Shown: positions 25,101 through 34,190 of the stretch, piece after piece
How positions within the stretch are numbered: the stretch's first letter is position 1
How the letters are laid out: each line of letters begins with the position of its first letter
Origin: Rhodococcus sp. 14-2470-1b
GTDB lineage: Bacteria > Actinomycetota > Actinomycetes > Mycobacteriales > Mycobacteriaceae
DNA length: 64,000 nucleotides
Reading direction: 5' to 3'
Assembly (NCBI RefSeq): GCF_002259415.1
Contig: NZ_NPFY01000028.1
Span: 176,978-240,977 of the forward strand
Position numbers and translations under genes: made by a program
Notes under the pieces: model-generated
Databases searched by the model: none
The model's input: only the letters and a program-made list of their open reading frames with translations
Told to the model about the DNA's origin: nothing

Positions 25101-26238
25101 ACCGGTTCTCCACGAACGTCCGATCCTCCTCCGACAACACGGACCGCTGACCCGGTAGACCGGGGCCCATGTACCCCATCTCGCGGCCGCCCATGGCGTT
25201 CGGCTGACCGGTCAGAGAGAACGGACCACTGCCGGTACGGCAGATCGCCCCGGTCGCCAGATGTAGATTGATCACGGCGTTGGTGTTCCAAGTTCCATGC
25301 GTCGACTGGTTCAAACCCATTGTCCAGCAGCTCATCCAGTTACCGGCCTCGCCGATCCACGTCGCGGCCGTCCGCAGTGCCTGCTCGTCGATGCCGGTTC
25401 TCCTGCTCACCTCGGCCGGCGTGTACTCGGCGAGGAAGCCCTCCATGGCTTCCCAGCCGTCGGTGAACTCGTCGACGAACTCGCGATCCACGTGACCGTC
25501 GGCGACCAGAAGGTGCAGGAGACCGTTCAACAGGTCCAGGTCGGTTCCGGGGGTGATCTGCAGATGCAGGTGAGCTTTGTCCGCGGTGGCGTTGCGCCGA
25601 GGATCGACCACGATCAACTTGGCGCCCTGCTTGACCCGATCCATCATGCGTAGGAACAAGATGGGGTGACAGTCGGCCATGTTCGCCCCGGTGACGAAGA
25701 ATACGTCCGCGTGATCGAAATCCTCGTACGAGCCGGGAGGGCCGTCCGCTCCCAACGATTGCTTGTAGCCGGTACCTGCGCTGGCCATGCAGAGCCTCGA
25801 GTTGGACTCGATCTGGTTGGTGCCGATGAAACCCTTGGCCAACTTGTTCGACAGATACTGCGCCTCGAAGGACATCTGCCCGGACACGTAGATCGCAACG
25901 GAGTCGGGTCCGTGTTCGTCGAGGATCGCCCGTAGCCTGCGCGCCGTCTCCACGATCGTCCGACGTGTGTCCGCAGGCATCGGATCGTCCCCACGCCTGG
26001 CTCTGGTCAGCGCGGTGGTGAGGCGCCCGGGAGCCAGCAGCATGTCCGACGTCGTCGAACCCTTCGTGCAGAGTCGGCCGAAGTTCGACGGATGGGACTT
26101 GTCTCCGACGGACTTCTCGACCGTCGCCGGGCCGTCGGGTCCCCGGGTGATCTGCAACGTCATTCCGCATCCGACGCCGCAGTACGCGCACACCGTCTTG
26201 ACGGTGTCCACACTGACGTCGACTGTTTCTGTTGCCAC
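22108..26238 (-). CDS. Assimilatory nitrate reductase fused to a CysJ-like flavoprotein
   Basis: A 1376-residue fusion. The N-terminal part (about 1-740) is a molybdopterin oxidoreductase of the NasA/NarB class with a 4Fe-4S site (Cys17, Cys20, Cys24, Cys57), [21 protein letters not shown] and the dinucleotide-binding end [16 protein letters not shown] linker leads to a flavodoxin domain from about 845 ([25 protein letters not shown]) and a sulfite-reductase-like FAD/NADPH module to the end ([34 protein letters not shown], final VRDVY). It should reduce nitrate to nitrite in the cytoplasm with NADPH electrons in one polypeptide. No nitrite reductase, transporter or cofactor gene adjoins it. 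It diverges from PadR across 188 bp. Confidence 0.92.
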   Translation of the reverse strand: MATETVDVSVDTVKTVCAYCGVGCGMTLQITRGPDGPATVEKSVGDKSHPSNFGRLCTKGSTTSDMLLAPGRLTTALTRARRGDDPMPADTRRTIVETARRLRAILDEHGPDSVAIYVSGQMSFEAQYLSNKLAKGFIGTNQIESNSRLCMASAGTGYKQSLGADGPPGSYEDFDHADVFFVTGANMADCHPILFLRMMDRVKQGAKLIVVDPRRNATADKAHLHLQITPGTDLDLLNGLLHLLVADGHVDREFVDEFTDGWEAMEGFLAEYTPAEVSRRTGIDEQALRTAATWIGEAGNWMSCWTMGLNQSTHGTWNTNAVINLHLATGAICRTGSGPFSLTGQPNAMGGREMGYMGPGLPGQRSVLSEEDRTFVENRWDLPPGTLRTEVGGGTIDMFSRMADGDIKACWIICTNPVASVANRKTVIAGLERAELVITQDVFADNETNGYADVVLPAALWTESEGVMINSERNLTLFQKAVDAPGQALPDWQIIAAMACELGFADAFTYSSAEEIFEEIKQFSNPRTGYDLRGATYDRLRATSLQWPCPPDDDADRHPIRYVNDGISQTRRVLSDGSVPRLSFPTPTGRAQFFARPSMAPAEMPDDDYPFLLNTGRLQHQWHTMTKTGKVAKLNKLNPGPFVELHPLDAERLGAANGDRIEVASRRGRAVLPAVISDRVRPGDCFAPFHWNDSFGEYLSINAVTNDAIDPLSQQPEFKVCAVTLTKVAGAVEKSDPVPASASPSAVDALAGLVGDHAGPALPLPVHEQRYIAGLLAGLRADGSLAGTPMLPATTPLSLETRAWVEGLLAGLFSRQDVAALDTQAGNDPLGQDASDKSAVLVLWASQTGTAEEFAYSSVDALRNAGIAVTEHVMDDFPAARLSQYTVVLLISSTTGDGDAPDNGATFLDGLSGDDAPDLTGHRYSVLAFGDSNYDDFCGNGRRLDSRLADLGGERLVGRVDCEPDHEEASAMWLERVLAKLNTASQPVPPAVIAPTSASAAGAPSYGKKAPLPTALVRNTPLSAAGSSKDVRQFGFHLPEGTLTYSAGDALGVWPRNNDVLVDEWLGATGLDGDTVVDLAGHESMPLRIALRDRLEIAKATPDLLKFVHSRTNDADLERMLMPENKSALADWMWGRQSIDVLAHAPVTADVDQWLTVLKPLQPRLYSISSSPKESPSEVQLTVSTVRFNVHGIPRRGVCSTYLADHAEGEDVGIFVQKSAHFKPPEDPTVPMIMVGPGTGIAPFRAFLHERRALGHTGPNWLFFGEQHAATDFYYRDELTTMLDDGSLTRLDVAFSRDQASKVYVQDRMVEHGPTLWKWLQEGAHFYVCGDASRMAKDVDNALKGIVAQHGRLAPASADAYVKSLSAEKRYVRDVY

Positions 26239-26426
26239 GAACCCACGATCATCGTTCGAGGATTCCCATCGATGACCTGACGGTTAGGCCGATGTGACGA
26301 TGTCCTCACGGCTTCCCGGTGCGCGACGTGAAGTCGGCTGGATTGGATCCGAACGAATCCGACGAATGGGATATTTCCGCTGGTAGCGGCTTTGACACGC
26401 ACGAGTACTCCTGCGAGAGTAGTTCT

Positions 26427-27044
26427 GTGTCGTCCATCCGCCTGTTCATTCTGGGGTCCCTTGCCCAGCGAGGTGAGATGCACGGCCACCACCTCAAGTT
26501 GCTCGCCGAAGAAGAACACGTCCACATGTGGACCGACATCTCCGTCGGCGGGCTGTACGGCGCGCTGAAGCGGTTGCATGCCGAGGGGCTGATTTCCGAT
26601 GTGCGCACCGAGCAGGAAGGCAACTTTCCGGCTCGCCAGGTGTACGGCATCACCGAGGCCGGCCGCGTCGCACTGAGTGAACTCAGACTCGACGGACTGA
26701 CCGAGTACGTGCTGCGACCCGATCCGTTCGACCTGGCCCTCAGCAGGCTCGACCCCGATCGTCTCGACGAGCTTCCCCGCATCGTCACAAGCCGCATCGC
26801 GATGCTGAAAGAACTGCTGCGCACCGCCCGAGAAGCAAATGCACGGGCGCGGCCGTACTTGTCGCGGGCCGAGATGTTCGCTCTGGAACATCGCGAAAAG
26901 CGCCTGCACGCCGAAATCGACTGGCACGAAAGCCTCGTCGACGCCTTGCCCGACGTCGTCGCCGAGGAACGTGCACGAACACACTTTCCGCCCCCACACC
27001 AGCCACCGCCATCACACCGATCGAAGGGCTCTTCCACATCATGA
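26427..27044 (+). CDS. PadR family transcriptional regulator
   Basis: A 205-residue PadR regulator. The winged helix is at the start: SSIRLFILGSLAQRGEMHGH, WTDISVGGLYGALKRLHAEG and the wing PARQVYGITEAGR. A helical C-terminal dimer part follows (about 100-180), with a Pro-rich tail. GTG 26427 is favoured because the upstream frame has no family content and TTGACA (26392-26397) lies where a -35 is expected. It overlaps the MFS start by 4 bp, so it is a regulator-efflux operon; drug or phenolic inducers are typical for the family. Confidence 0.88.
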   Translation: MSSIRLFILGSLAQRGEMHGHHLKLLAEEEHVHMWTDISVGGLYGALKRLHAEGLISDVRTEQEGNFPARQVYGITEAGRVALSELRLDGLTEYVLRPDPFDLALSRLDPDRLDELPRIVTSRIAMLKELLRTAREANARARPYLSRAEMFALEHREKRLHAEIDWHESLVDALPDVVAEERARTHFPPPHQPPPSHRSKGSSTS

Positions 27045-28525
27045 CCGAAATCAACTCACGAGCCTCGGCACCGGCCGCGGTGGTGCCACGCCGCTCATGG
27101 CAGGCGCTGGTGGTGCTGCTGCTCGGAATGTTCATGGCGCTGCTCGACACCACCATCGTCAACGTCGCACTGCCGACCATCGAAACCAGCCTCGACGCGT
27201 CCGAAGCAACGCTGTCCTGGATCATCTCCGGGTACGCCTTGGCGTTCGGGCTTGCGCTCATCCCGGCCGGAAAAGTAGGCGACCGAATCGGTCACAAATG
27301 GGTGTTCTTCGCCGGGTTGGCACTGTTCACCGTGGCCAGCTTCGCATGTGGGTTGGCTCAGAACGACATTCAACTCGTCGTTGCTCGTATCGCCCAGGGA
27401 CTGGCGGGTGGCATCTTCGTCCCCGCCGTGACCGCGTTCATCCAGCTGCTGTTCCCAGGGCAGGTGCGGGGCAAGGCATTTGCGATCATGGGCGCAGTCA
27501 TCGGCGTCTCCACCGCGCTCGGTCCCATAGCGGGCGGTCTCATCATCGAGGCGTTCGGAAACGAGAACGGTTGGCGCGGAGTGTTCTGGGTCAACCTGCC
27601 CATCGGCATCGTCGGACTGATCGCCGCCGCGGTTCTGCTGCCGAAGCGATCCGATACGGAGACCACGCCGCAATCCGGAATCGACTGGGTCGGCCTCGTT
27701 CTCGTCACCGCTGGTCTCGTCGCGCTGCTCGTACCGCTGATCGAAGGCCAGGACCAGGGCTGGCCACTGTGGACGTATCTGACGCTCGTCGCAGGCGCGC
27801 TGTTGATCGCTGCGTTCGCCGTATGGGAAGTCCGATACACACGGCGCGGACTCAACCCGCTGGTGCCGCCCAAACTCTTCACCCACCCCGCTTTCACCGG
27901 TGGCACCATCCTGGCACTTGTGTACTTCGCGTCGTTCACCAGCATCTTCTTCACACTGTCACTGCTTTGGCAAACAGGTCTGGGCAACTCCGCGCTGTCG
28001 TCGGGAGCAGTCATGCTTCCGTTCGCGATCGGAAGCATCATCGCGTCGTCGCAGAGCAACAGGCTCACACAACGCCTCGGGCGCACGGTGCTGCTGCTCG
28101 GGACGTCGTTCGTCGCCATCGGTCTGATCTGGATCTGGATCGTTCTCGCCACAACCGATGCGGCGGACCTCACCAACTGGAAGCTGCTGCTTCCGTTGCT
28201 CATCGGCGGACTCGGCAACGGCGCCTTCATCGCACCGAACGCGCAGTTCATCGTCGCGACGGTCGACCGTCAAGATGCGGGAGCGGCCAGCGGCGTGATC
28301 TCGACGATGCAGCGCATCGGCAGTGCCGTCGGCATCGCGGTGATCGGCAGTGTGCTCTTCGGATCGCTGACGATCACCGGCCCCGACACTGTGGCCAGCG
28401 GATTCATGCACGCCGCGTCCGTCGCGATGGCCGTCAGTGCAGCGTTCGGTGTCGCGGCACTGCTGCTCGTCTTCGCTCTACCCAAGCGCGTCGATGCGCC
28501 AGGGCCACCCGTCCGGAGTGAGTAA
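27041..28525 (+). CDS. MFS drug:H+ antiporter, DHA2 (14-TM) family
   Basis: A 494-residue transporter with 14 hydrophobic segments. Diagnostic motifs are LLDTTIVNVALPTIETSL (motif D1) in the first helix, GKVGDRIGHKWVFF (motif A) and ARIAQGLAGGIFVPAV (motif B). The C-terminal half has GGLGNGAFIAPN and AGAASGVISTMQRIG. It should export toxic organic compounds across the cytoplasmic membrane using the proton gradient; the substrate is not readable. Translationally coupled to PadR (ATGA). It ends 6 bp from the convergent ANTAR gene. Confidence 0.93.
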   Translation: MTEINSRASAPAAVVPRRSWQALVVLLLGMFMALLDTTIVNVALPTIETSLDASEATLSWIISGYALAFGLALIPAGKVGDRIGHKWVFFAGLALFTVASFACGLAQNDIQLVVARIAQGLAGGIFVPAVTAFIQLLFPGQVRGKAFAIMGAVIGVSTALGPIAGGLIIEAFGNENGWRGVFWVNLPIGIVGLIAAAVLLPKRSDTETTPQSGIDWVGLVLVTAGLVALLVPLIEGQDQGWPLWTYLTLVAGALLIAAFAVWEVRYTRRGLNPLVPPKLFTHPAFTGGTILALVYFASFTSIFFTLSLLWQTGLGNSALSSGAVMLPFAIGSIIASSQSNRLTQRLGRTVLLLGTSFVAIGLIWIWIVLATTDAADLTNWKLLLPLLIGGLGNGAFIAPNAQFIVATVDRQDAGAASGVISTMQRIGSAVGIAVIGSVLFGSLTITGPDTVASGFMHAASVAMAVSAAFGVAALLLVFALPKRVDAPGPPVRSE

Positions 28526-28531
28526 CCGCTA

Positions 28532-29254
28532 CTAGGGGAGGCTGCGTTTGTGCGATTCGATCACCGATCGCGCAAGCGCAGCAATCTTCACGTTCATGTC
28601 CTGCGACGTCTTGCGCAGCATCTCGAACGCCTGATCGTCGCTGACGTCGTGCGTCGCCATCAGAAGACCGATCGCCTTGCCGATCTCACGGTTGCTCTCC
28701 AACCCGGCACGGAGTGTGCTCGCTTCCTCGCCGCTCGCGATCGCCGACACCGTCACCGCGGCGAACGCCGAGATCACGATGGCGCGATCCGCGACCGTAC
28801 CGTCGAATGCGCCGGGGGTGTCACTGAACAGATTGAGCGCGCCCACCTTCTTGGTGCCGAGCAGCAATCGAAAACCCATTGCTCCGCGGACCGGAGTGCG
28901 CGTCACCACGCCTCGCGCGAGCGCGGGCCACTGCGTCGGCGACAGGAAATCGGGTTCGATCTGAGCGGACTCCTGCTCGATCGCGTCCAAGCACGGACCT
29001 TCGCCGGTGGCGCGCTCGATGTCGTCCACAGTCCGCGCCACCTGATCGGAGGCGCCCACCGTGATCGGCTGACCCCGCTGAACGACCATCAAACTCGCGT
29101 GGTCGCACCCGTCCACCAACAGCGTCGCAGCAACACAGATGGCCGAATACACCTCGTCGGCGCTGGTACCGCGATACACGATGTCCGCGAGAGCCGCGAA
29201 CACGGTCGCCGGATCGGTGGACGCGATTCCGTTGGCGTGTAAATCACCGGTCAT
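28532..29254 (-). CDS. GAF-ANTAR regulatory protein
   Basis: A 240-residue protein: GAF domain at about residues 25-165 (CVAATLLVDGCDHASLMVVQ ... VISAFAAVTVSA) and a C-terminal ANTAR domain at about 170-230 (LESNREIGKAIGLLMATHDV, SDDQAFEMLRKTSQDMNVK). ANTAR domains bind paired RNA hairpins and prevent transcription termination; the GAF part probably senses a small ligand or redox state. ATG 29254 is chosen since GGAG lies 6 nt upstream; the frame from 29326 adds 24 unsupported residues. RNA targets are not identifiable in this window. Confidence 0.9.
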   Translation of the reverse strand: MTGDLHANGIASTDPATVFAALADIVYRGTSADEVYSAICVAATLLVDGCDHASLMVVQRGQPITVGASDQVARTVDDIERATGEGPCLDAIEQESAQIEPDFLSPTQWPALARGVVTRTPVRGAMGFRLLLGTKKVGALNLFSDTPGAFDGTVADRAIVISAFAAVTVSAIASGEEASTLRAGLESNREIGKAIGLLMATHDVSDDQAFEMLRKTSQDMNVKIAALARSVIESHKRSLP

Positions 29255-29364
29255 GAACACTCCGATCGGGGTGTGCGGATATCGCACAGGGTCTGGTGTC
29301 GCTGCCCTGGACTCGAGAAGCTGCATTCGACCGTCAAGGATACCGAGTGGTCAGAGTCGATCGA

Positions 29365-29820
29365 TCACCCGGCGCACAGGGGCGCCGGCGCATCCTCGGC
29401 AAACGGTTTGCCCGGAGGCTCGATGTAGGCAGCGTACAGAACCACCGGGACGGCGCCAAGGTTGGCGCCCTGGTGGACATGGCTTGCGTCGACCTCTTCG
29501 GCAACAACTTGCCCCGCTGGCGTCGACACCCTCGTGCAGTCGTGCAAAGTCCTTGTCAGAACGCCGGATTCGACGTACGCATACACCGGACCGTCGTGAT
29601 AATGCCATCCGGTCGTTCCGCCCGGTGCGATGATTATTCTGCGTGCCGTGAAGTCCGTGCCTGCGAGCTCTGCGCTGCCGGCTATCAGCGGGAACGAGAC
29701 ATGAGCCAAAGTTTCCGCCGTGACCCCTGAGGGAGGTGTCGCACCGGCCAGAGCAGGGGAGAGGCCGGCGAACGCGACACAGGACACGCCTACCGCGGCA
29801 CAGCGAGAAAGCACGGACAT
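29365..29820 (-). CDS. Secreted cupin-domain protein
   Basis: A 151-residue protein with a Sec signal peptide (MSVLSRCAAVGVSCVAFAGL, cleavage near PALAGA). The cupin barrel has motif 1 GGTTGWHYHDGPVYAYVESG and motif 2 region EEVDASHVHQGANLG, giving His ligands for one metal. Secreted cupins of this kind occur widely in Rhodococcus and Mycobacterium without known function. ATG 29820 has GAGAGG 9 nt upstream; GTG 29829 sits too close to it. It diverges from the universal stress gene. Confidence 0.85.
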   Translation of the reverse strand: MSVLSRCAAVGVSCVAFAGLSPALAGATPPSGVTAETLAHVSFPLIAGSAELAGTDFTARRIIIAPGGTTGWHYHDGPVYAYVESGVLTRTLHDCTRVSTPAGQVVAEEVDASHVHQGANLGAVPVVLYAAYIEPPGKPFAEDAPAPLCAG

Positions 29821-29964
29821 GTGGTTCACCTCTCGTGGAAGGACCGACCCGCACCCAGCGTAGATACGCAGGTCGATCGCGGAGTCGGTATCAAGATTTC
29901 CGCGGCCGGTAGCGGAGCCGGCAGGAGTGTCCGAACAAATCGTGAGGCTGAGTAATCTGCAGTA

Positions 29965-30432
29965 GTGGACGACTCAGCACATACCCCCGATTCCTCTGTC
30001 TTCGAGTACGGAGTGGACGGACCCAAGGTCATCCTTGCCGGGATCGACGGCTCCGATTCAGCCTGGCGCGCCGCGGCCTACGCCGCCGGACTTTCGCGCA
30101 GGCAAGGCTCGCTGCTCGTTCTGGTCTACGTCCAACCCCTCGCAACCGCCGCATGGGGTCAAGCGGGAATCTCCCTTGTCGAAACCGGGAAGGAGATCGC
30201 CGACGAACTTCTCGCCTACATACAGAAATCGAGCCGCGACTCCGATTCGATCCGGTGGGAGTTCCGCACCGCGACCGGTGACCCCTTCAACGGCCTCGTC
30301 TCCGTCGCCGACGAATTACGCGCCGACGCCATCGTCGTCGGCGCCTCCGAGCACGCAGGCCATCGAATGTTCGGATCCGTCGCCGTGCGATTGGTCAAAG
30401 CCGGGCGATGGCCGGTGACCGTGGTGCCGTGA
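29965..30432 (+). CDS. Universal stress protein (UspA family)
   Basis: A 155-residue single-domain Usp with VILAGIDGSDSAWRAAAYAA at the first strand and the end block IVVGASEHAGHRMFGSVAV ... GRWPVTVVP. The ATP-binding type has G-2x-G-9x-G(S/T); here the region GASEHAGHRMFGSV fits it only in part, with GS at the end. Role in stress or dormancy is family-level. Start GTG 29965, no clear ribosome site. A CAU tRNA on the other strand follows 10 bp after the stop. Confidence 0.88.
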   Translation: MDDSAHTPDSSVFEYGVDGPKVILAGIDGSDSAWRAAAYAAGLSRRQGSLLVLVYVQPLATAAWGQAGISLVETGKEIADELLAYIQKSSRDSDSIRWEFRTATGDPFNGLVSVADELRADAIVVGASEHAGHRMFGSVAVRLVKAGRWPVTVVP

Positions 30433-30442
30433 AGTGATTGTG

Positions 30443-30516
30443 TGGGGCGGGCGGGGCTCGAACCCGCGACCAATGGATTATGAGTCCACGGCTCTAACCG
30501 ACTGAGCTACCGCCCC
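30443..30516 (-). tRNA. tRNA with CAT anticodon, probably tRNA-Ile2 (or elongator Met)
   Basis: A 74-nt cloverleaf on the minus strand. The acceptor arm GGGGCGG pairs with CCGCCCC, the D arm is AGCTCAGTCGGTTAGAGC, the anticodon loop is CTCATAA, and the T arm GCGGGTTCGAGCCCCGC has one mismatch. The segment ATTGGTCGC resembles E. coli ileX, which suggests the lysidine-modified isoleucine tRNA, but elongator methionine cannot be excluded. It is not an initiator: the three G-C pairs of the initiator anticodon stem are absent. CCA is not encoded. Confidence 0.9.
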
Positions 30517-30554
30517 ATCTCGCGCGAGGCGAGCGGTTACGAATGCTACAACAA

Positions 30555-32690
30555 TCACACAGCTGCGATGGTGACCGGGATACCGTTCAGAACTGCGTTG
30601 GCCGAGACCGCGTCGACCTGCTGGGGGTCGGTGATGTCGTTGACGCTCGGACCCTTCACGGTCGATGCCACGGACAGTTCGACTCCTGCGCGCTGGTGGC
30701 CGAAGCCGTGGGGCATGCTGACCACTCCGGGCATCATGCGATCCGATGCGAGCACTTCGATGCTGACCGAGCCTGCTGCGGATGTGACCGACACGAGCGC
30801 CCCGTCGTCGATCCCTCGTGCGTGCAGGTCGTCGGGATGGGCGAGCAGCTGGTGCCGTGGCTTGCCCTTCGTCAGTCGAGCGGTGTTGTGCATCCAAGAA
30901 TTGTTGCTACGTAGGTGCCGTCGGCCGATCATGAGCAACTGACCGTCCGCGGGCACGGACGCCGTCGTCAACATGTCGTGCACGGCAGGCAGATCGCCCA
31001 CGACGACATCCTGAACCAGCTGAATGCGCTTGTCGCGGGTACGCAGTTTGGCCGGGAGCCCGGGCCTCAACGGGCCGAGGTCGGTGCCGTGAGGGGACTT
31101 GGACAAGGCCCGGACCGACAGTCCCTTCCTTCCGCTGCGCAGCAGTACATCCACCGTTCGACGCGGCGAGAGGCGTAGACGTGCTTCGGCCACAATCGAT
31201 TTCGGAGACAGGCGTCGTCGAACACGATCCACCGGAGACTGTGCCAGCGCCGCTTGATACCGGATGCCCAGGTCGCGGAAAATCTCCCAGTCCGCCTTCG
31301 CGCCGGGTTTCTTCGGCAACACCGCGGGCATGAACTTGGCCGTGTTGCGTACCGCGAAGGTGGAGAAGATCAGATCGTAGTGATCGCGTTCCAACGACAT
31401 CGTCGGAGGAAGGATCACGTCGGCGTGACGCGAGGTCTCGTTGATGTAGAAATCGAACGACACCATGAAGTCCAGATCGGCGAAGGCCCGGTCGAGAGTG
31501 TCGCCACCGGGCATCGACAGCACCGGGTTGCCGGAGAACACCGCCATTGCACGGATACGGCCGTCTCCGGGAGTCGTCATCTCGTCGACAAGTGTGGAAC
31601 TGGGGAACTCACCTGCGAATTCGGGCAGGTCACGCACCCGTGAGCGCCACTTGTCGAAGTGGCCGCGCCCCACGATCTTTCGCTCCACCAGATCGATTGC
31701 GGGATCCGTCAGAAGCGCCCCGCCCACGCGGTCCAGGTTGCCGGTGACGATGTTGAGGACCTGAATTGCCCACTGACACACGGTCCCGAACTTCTGCGTG
31801 GACACGCCCATCCGTCCGTATGCGACGGCAGACTCGGCGCCGGCGAAACGGTTTGCCAGATCGTTGATGGCCTCAGCCGCCATGCCGACGACGGGAGCGA
31901 CGGCTTCCGGTGTGAAATCTCGTACGAGAGAAGCGATCTCGGACACCCCGTCGACGTAGTCGGCAACGCGGGTCGCGCCTGTCTCGAGAACGACGTTGAC
32001 GAGTGCGAGCAGTAACAACGCGTCGGTGCCGGGACGTACGAAATGATGCTCGTCGGCGACGTCAGCAGTTTCGGTTCGACGCGGATCGACCACGACGAGT
32101 GTCCCCCCGCGGGCTTTCAAGTCTCGAACACGCTGCGCGAAATCCGGAACGGTCATCATCGATCCGTTCGACGCCATCGGGTTGCCCCCGAGAACCAGAA
32201 AGAAATCCGTCCGGTCGATGTCCGGGATGGGGAGTACGAGTTGATGCCCGTACATGAGGTGATTGACCAATTGGTGGGGGAGCTGATCCAGCGACGTCGC
32301 CGAGTACCTGTTGCGGGTCCGCAGCATCGACGTGAACGGAATACCGTGGGTCATCGCGCCGAGACTGTGCACGTTCGGATTGCCCTGGTAGATCCCGACC
32401 GCGTTGGCGCCGTGATCCCGGCGCGTGGACACCAGGCCGTCGACGACGATGCGGTAGGCCTCGTCCCATTCGATTTCCTGCCACCCCGAATCGGTGCGGC
32501 GTACCGGCTTGATCAACCGGTCGGGATCGGCATGCAGGTCGATCAGCGACAATGCCTTCGGGCAGATATGACCGCGGGACAACGGGTCCTTCTTGTCACC
32601 GCGAATCGAGGTGACGGCGTTGTCTTCGACCGTGAACTCGAGACCGCACATCGCCTCGCACAGATTGCACGTCCCGAACTCGACCGTCAT
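30555..32690 (-). CDS. Molybdopterin-dependent oxidoreductase
   Basis: A 711-residue member of the DMSO reductase superfamily (FdhF/BisC-like). An N-terminal 4Fe-4S motif is present (Cys8, Cys11, Cys15, and Cys43 in HICPKALSL), then GIYQGNPNVHSLGAMTHG, LGGNPMASNGSMMTVPD and VVVDPRRTETAD for the cofactor dinucleotide. VFSGNPVLSMPGG and a C-terminal MGRR-like block (LLMIGRRHLRSNNSWMHN) follow. There is no twin-arginine signal, so it is cytoplasmic. The electron donor and substrate are unknown; it is distinct from the nitrate reductase fusion at 22108. Its stop is 38 bp from the tRNA. Confidence 0.9.
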   Translation of the reverse strand: MTVEFGTCNLCEAMCGLEFTVEDNAVTSIRGDKKDPLSRGHICPKALSLIDLHADPDRLIKPVRRTDSGWQEIEWDEAYRIVVDGLVSTRRDHGANAVGIYQGNPNVHSLGAMTHGIPFTSMLRTRNRYSATSLDQLPHQLVNHLMYGHQLVLPIPDIDRTDFFLVLGGNPMASNGSMMTVPDFAQRVRDLKARGGTLVVVDPRRTETADVADEHHFVRPGTDALLLLALVNVVLETGATRVADYVDGVSEIASLVRDFTPEAVAPVVGMAAEAINDLANRFAGAESAVAYGRMGVSTQKFGTVCQWAIQVLNIVTGNLDRVGGALLTDPAIDLVERKIVGRGHFDKWRSRVRDLPEFAGEFPSSTLVDEMTTPGDGRIRAMAVFSGNPVLSMPGGDTLDRAFADLDFMVSFDFYINETSRHADVILPPTMSLERDHYDLIFSTFAVRNTAKFMPAVLPKKPGAKADWEIFRDLGIRYQAALAQSPVDRVRRRLSPKSIVAEARLRLSPRRTVDVLLRSGRKGLSVRALSKSPHGTDLGPLRPGLPAKLRTRDKRIQLVQDVVVGDLPAVHDMLTTASVPADGQLLMIGRRHLRSNNSWMHNTARLTKGKPRHQLLAHPDDLHARGIDDGALVSVTSAAGSVSIEVLASDRMMPGVVSMPHGFGHQRAGVELSVASTVKGPSVNDITDPQQVDAVSANAVLNGIPVTIAAV

Positions 32691-32758
32691 CTCGTTCTCC
32701 CATCGTCCCGGTCAGGCCCAGAACAGTCAGCCTGCCCCGGCCGAGCTTAACCTGAACG

Positions 32759-32781
32759 CGATACCCCACCGGGCGGTATCG
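32759..32781. promoter_or_regulatory. Inverted repeat in a divergent promoter region
   Basis: CGATACC (32759-32765) and GGTATCG (32775-32781) are perfect arms 9 bp apart, in the 148 bp between the molybdopterin gene and the hemophore-like gene. A regulator site is possible; none is assigned. Confidence 0.4.
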
Positions 32782-32838
32782 TTCGTCCTGTCGGCGGATC
32801 TGTCGACCACCACATGCACTACACGTCTGGGGACCCTC

Positions 32839-33192
32839 ATGGACTTTCGCACAGCAACGATCAGAGGTACAGCAGTCCTGGGCGCCGTCGCCGCAGGATC
32901 GCTGGTGTTCGGTTCGGTGGCCAGTGCTGCTCCCTCCGACACCATCGTCAACTCGCCGTGCTCGTTCTCGCAGATCGTGGCCGCGACGTACGCAGTGAGC
33001 CCGGAAGAAGGCGCAGCCCTGGCTTCGTCGCCGCTCTCGTCGTCCTTCGCCGCGTTCCTGGCCGCGCCGCCGTGGCAGCGTCAGATCTTCCTCTCGTCGC
33101 AGCCGGCCGTGGTCGATCGCGTCAACGCATTCTTCGGCGGTCCGGGCTCGGGATTCGTTCGCACCGTGTTCGACACCTGCACGCAGTACTGA
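32839..33192 (+). CDS. Secreted hemophore-related small protein
   Basis: A 117-residue exported protein. The signal peptide covers about 1-31 (TAVLGAVAAGSLVFGSVASA, cleavage after ASA). The mature part has two Cys (in NSPCSFSQIV and FDTCTQY at the very end) that can form a disulfide, and a helical middle with FLAAPPWQRQIFL. This layout fits the mycobacterial hemophore-related (Rv0203/Rv1174c-like) family; heme binding is unproven. ATG 32839 is the only start giving a signal peptide. The serine hydrolase gene follows after 44 bp. Confidence 0.75.
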   Translation: MDFRTATIRGTAVLGAVAAGSLVFGSVASAAPSDTIVNSPCSFSQIVAATYAVSPEEGAALASSPLSSSFAAFLAAPPWQRQIFLSSQPAVVDRVNAFFGGPGSGFVRTVFDTCTQY

Positions 33193-33236
33193 GAGCGCAG
33201 TCAGGGACGGGCCGGCTGCACACTAGAGTTGCCCCC

Positions 33237-34049
33237 GTGCAGAGTCTGGACTTGATTGCAGGGTGGCCAGTGGACAATGCGTCGGCGACGGTGGTGTCCA
33301 CGGCAGGGCCTCGGGAACACTACGGCGACCAGAACCGGGTCTACGAGTTGGCGTCGGTGACGAAGCTCCTGGTGGCGTACGCGGCATTGATCGCCCTCGA
33401 AGAAGAGGCCATCTCGCTGGATTTGCCTGCCGGTCCCACTGGCTCGACGGTGCGCCATCTACTCGCGCACACCTCCGGCCTCGCGTTCGCCGAGGAGAAG
33501 GTGCAAGCGGATCCGGGGACCAAGCGGATCTACTCCAGCGCGGGCTTCGAGGTTCTCGCGGACACCATTGCGGCCGAGACGTCGATCGCGTTCACGGACT
33601 ACCTGGACGAGGCGGTGTTCCAGCCCCTGGGGATGACCGATTCGACGCTGCCGGGATCGCCCGGGCACGGCGCTCGGTCGTCGGCGCACGATCTCGAGGC
33701 GTTCGCTACCGAACTGCTCGCGCCGACGCTCGTGTCCGAGGGCACGCTCGACGCCGCAACGTCTGTCCAGTTCGACGGGCTGTCTGGAGTCCTGCCGGGA
33801 TACGGCAATCAGAAACCCAACGACTGGGGACTCGGATTCGAGCTACGGGACGGCAAAACGCCGCACTGGACCGGGGCTGCGAACTCGCCACGAACGTTCG
33901 GACACTTCGGTCAGTCCGGAACGTTCCTGTGGGTGGACCCGGATGCAGGTCTGGCAACGGTGGTACTCACCGACCTTGCGTTCGGGGAGTGGGCCAAGCC
34001 GCTCTGGCCGGAGTTGTCGGACGAGATTCTGCACAACAACCCCCGCTAG
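33237..34049 (+). CDS. Serine hydrolase of the beta-lactamase/PBP-like fold
   Basis: A 270-residue class C beta-lactamase-like hydrolase. The SxxK motif is Ser40-Val-Thr-Lys43 (ELASVTKLLVAYAA), the second motif is YSS in KRIYSSAGFEVLAD where YxN is usual, and the third is HFGQSG. No signal peptide is visible, so it may act inside the cell as an esterase or peptidase rather than in antibiotic resistance. Start GTG 33237 (MQSLDLIAGW) with no clear ribosome site; the longer frame overlaps the upstream gene. Confidence 0.87.
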   Translation: MQSLDLIAGWPVDNASATVVSTAGPREHYGDQNRVYELASVTKLLVAYAALIALEEEAISLDLPAGPTGSTVRHLLAHTSGLAFAEEKVQADPGTKRIYSSAGFEVLADTIAAETSIAFTDYLDEAVFQPLGMTDSTLPGSPGHGARSSAHDLEAFATELLAPTLVSEGTLDAATSVQFDGLSGVLPGYGNQKPNDWGLGFELRDGKTPHWTGAANSPRTFGHFGQSGTFLWVDPDAGLATVVLTDLAFGEWAKPLWPELSDEILHNNPR

Positions 34050-34190
34050 TCCATCGCGACACGCCGGTGCACTGGCGCAACAGGGGTAACTCGGGGCACA
34101 CTGGTACATGCACACGCGTGTACGAGACACATCGCAGCAGATCGAGGTCGTTGGGGAAGACGTCCCTCGTCGAAGCTGGAGGTGTTTCTA

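Noticed and set aside
33237..34049. Serine hydrolase as an antibiotic-resistance beta-lactamase
   Set aside because: No signal peptide, YSS instead of YxN, and no resistance context; esterase or peptidase is more likely.
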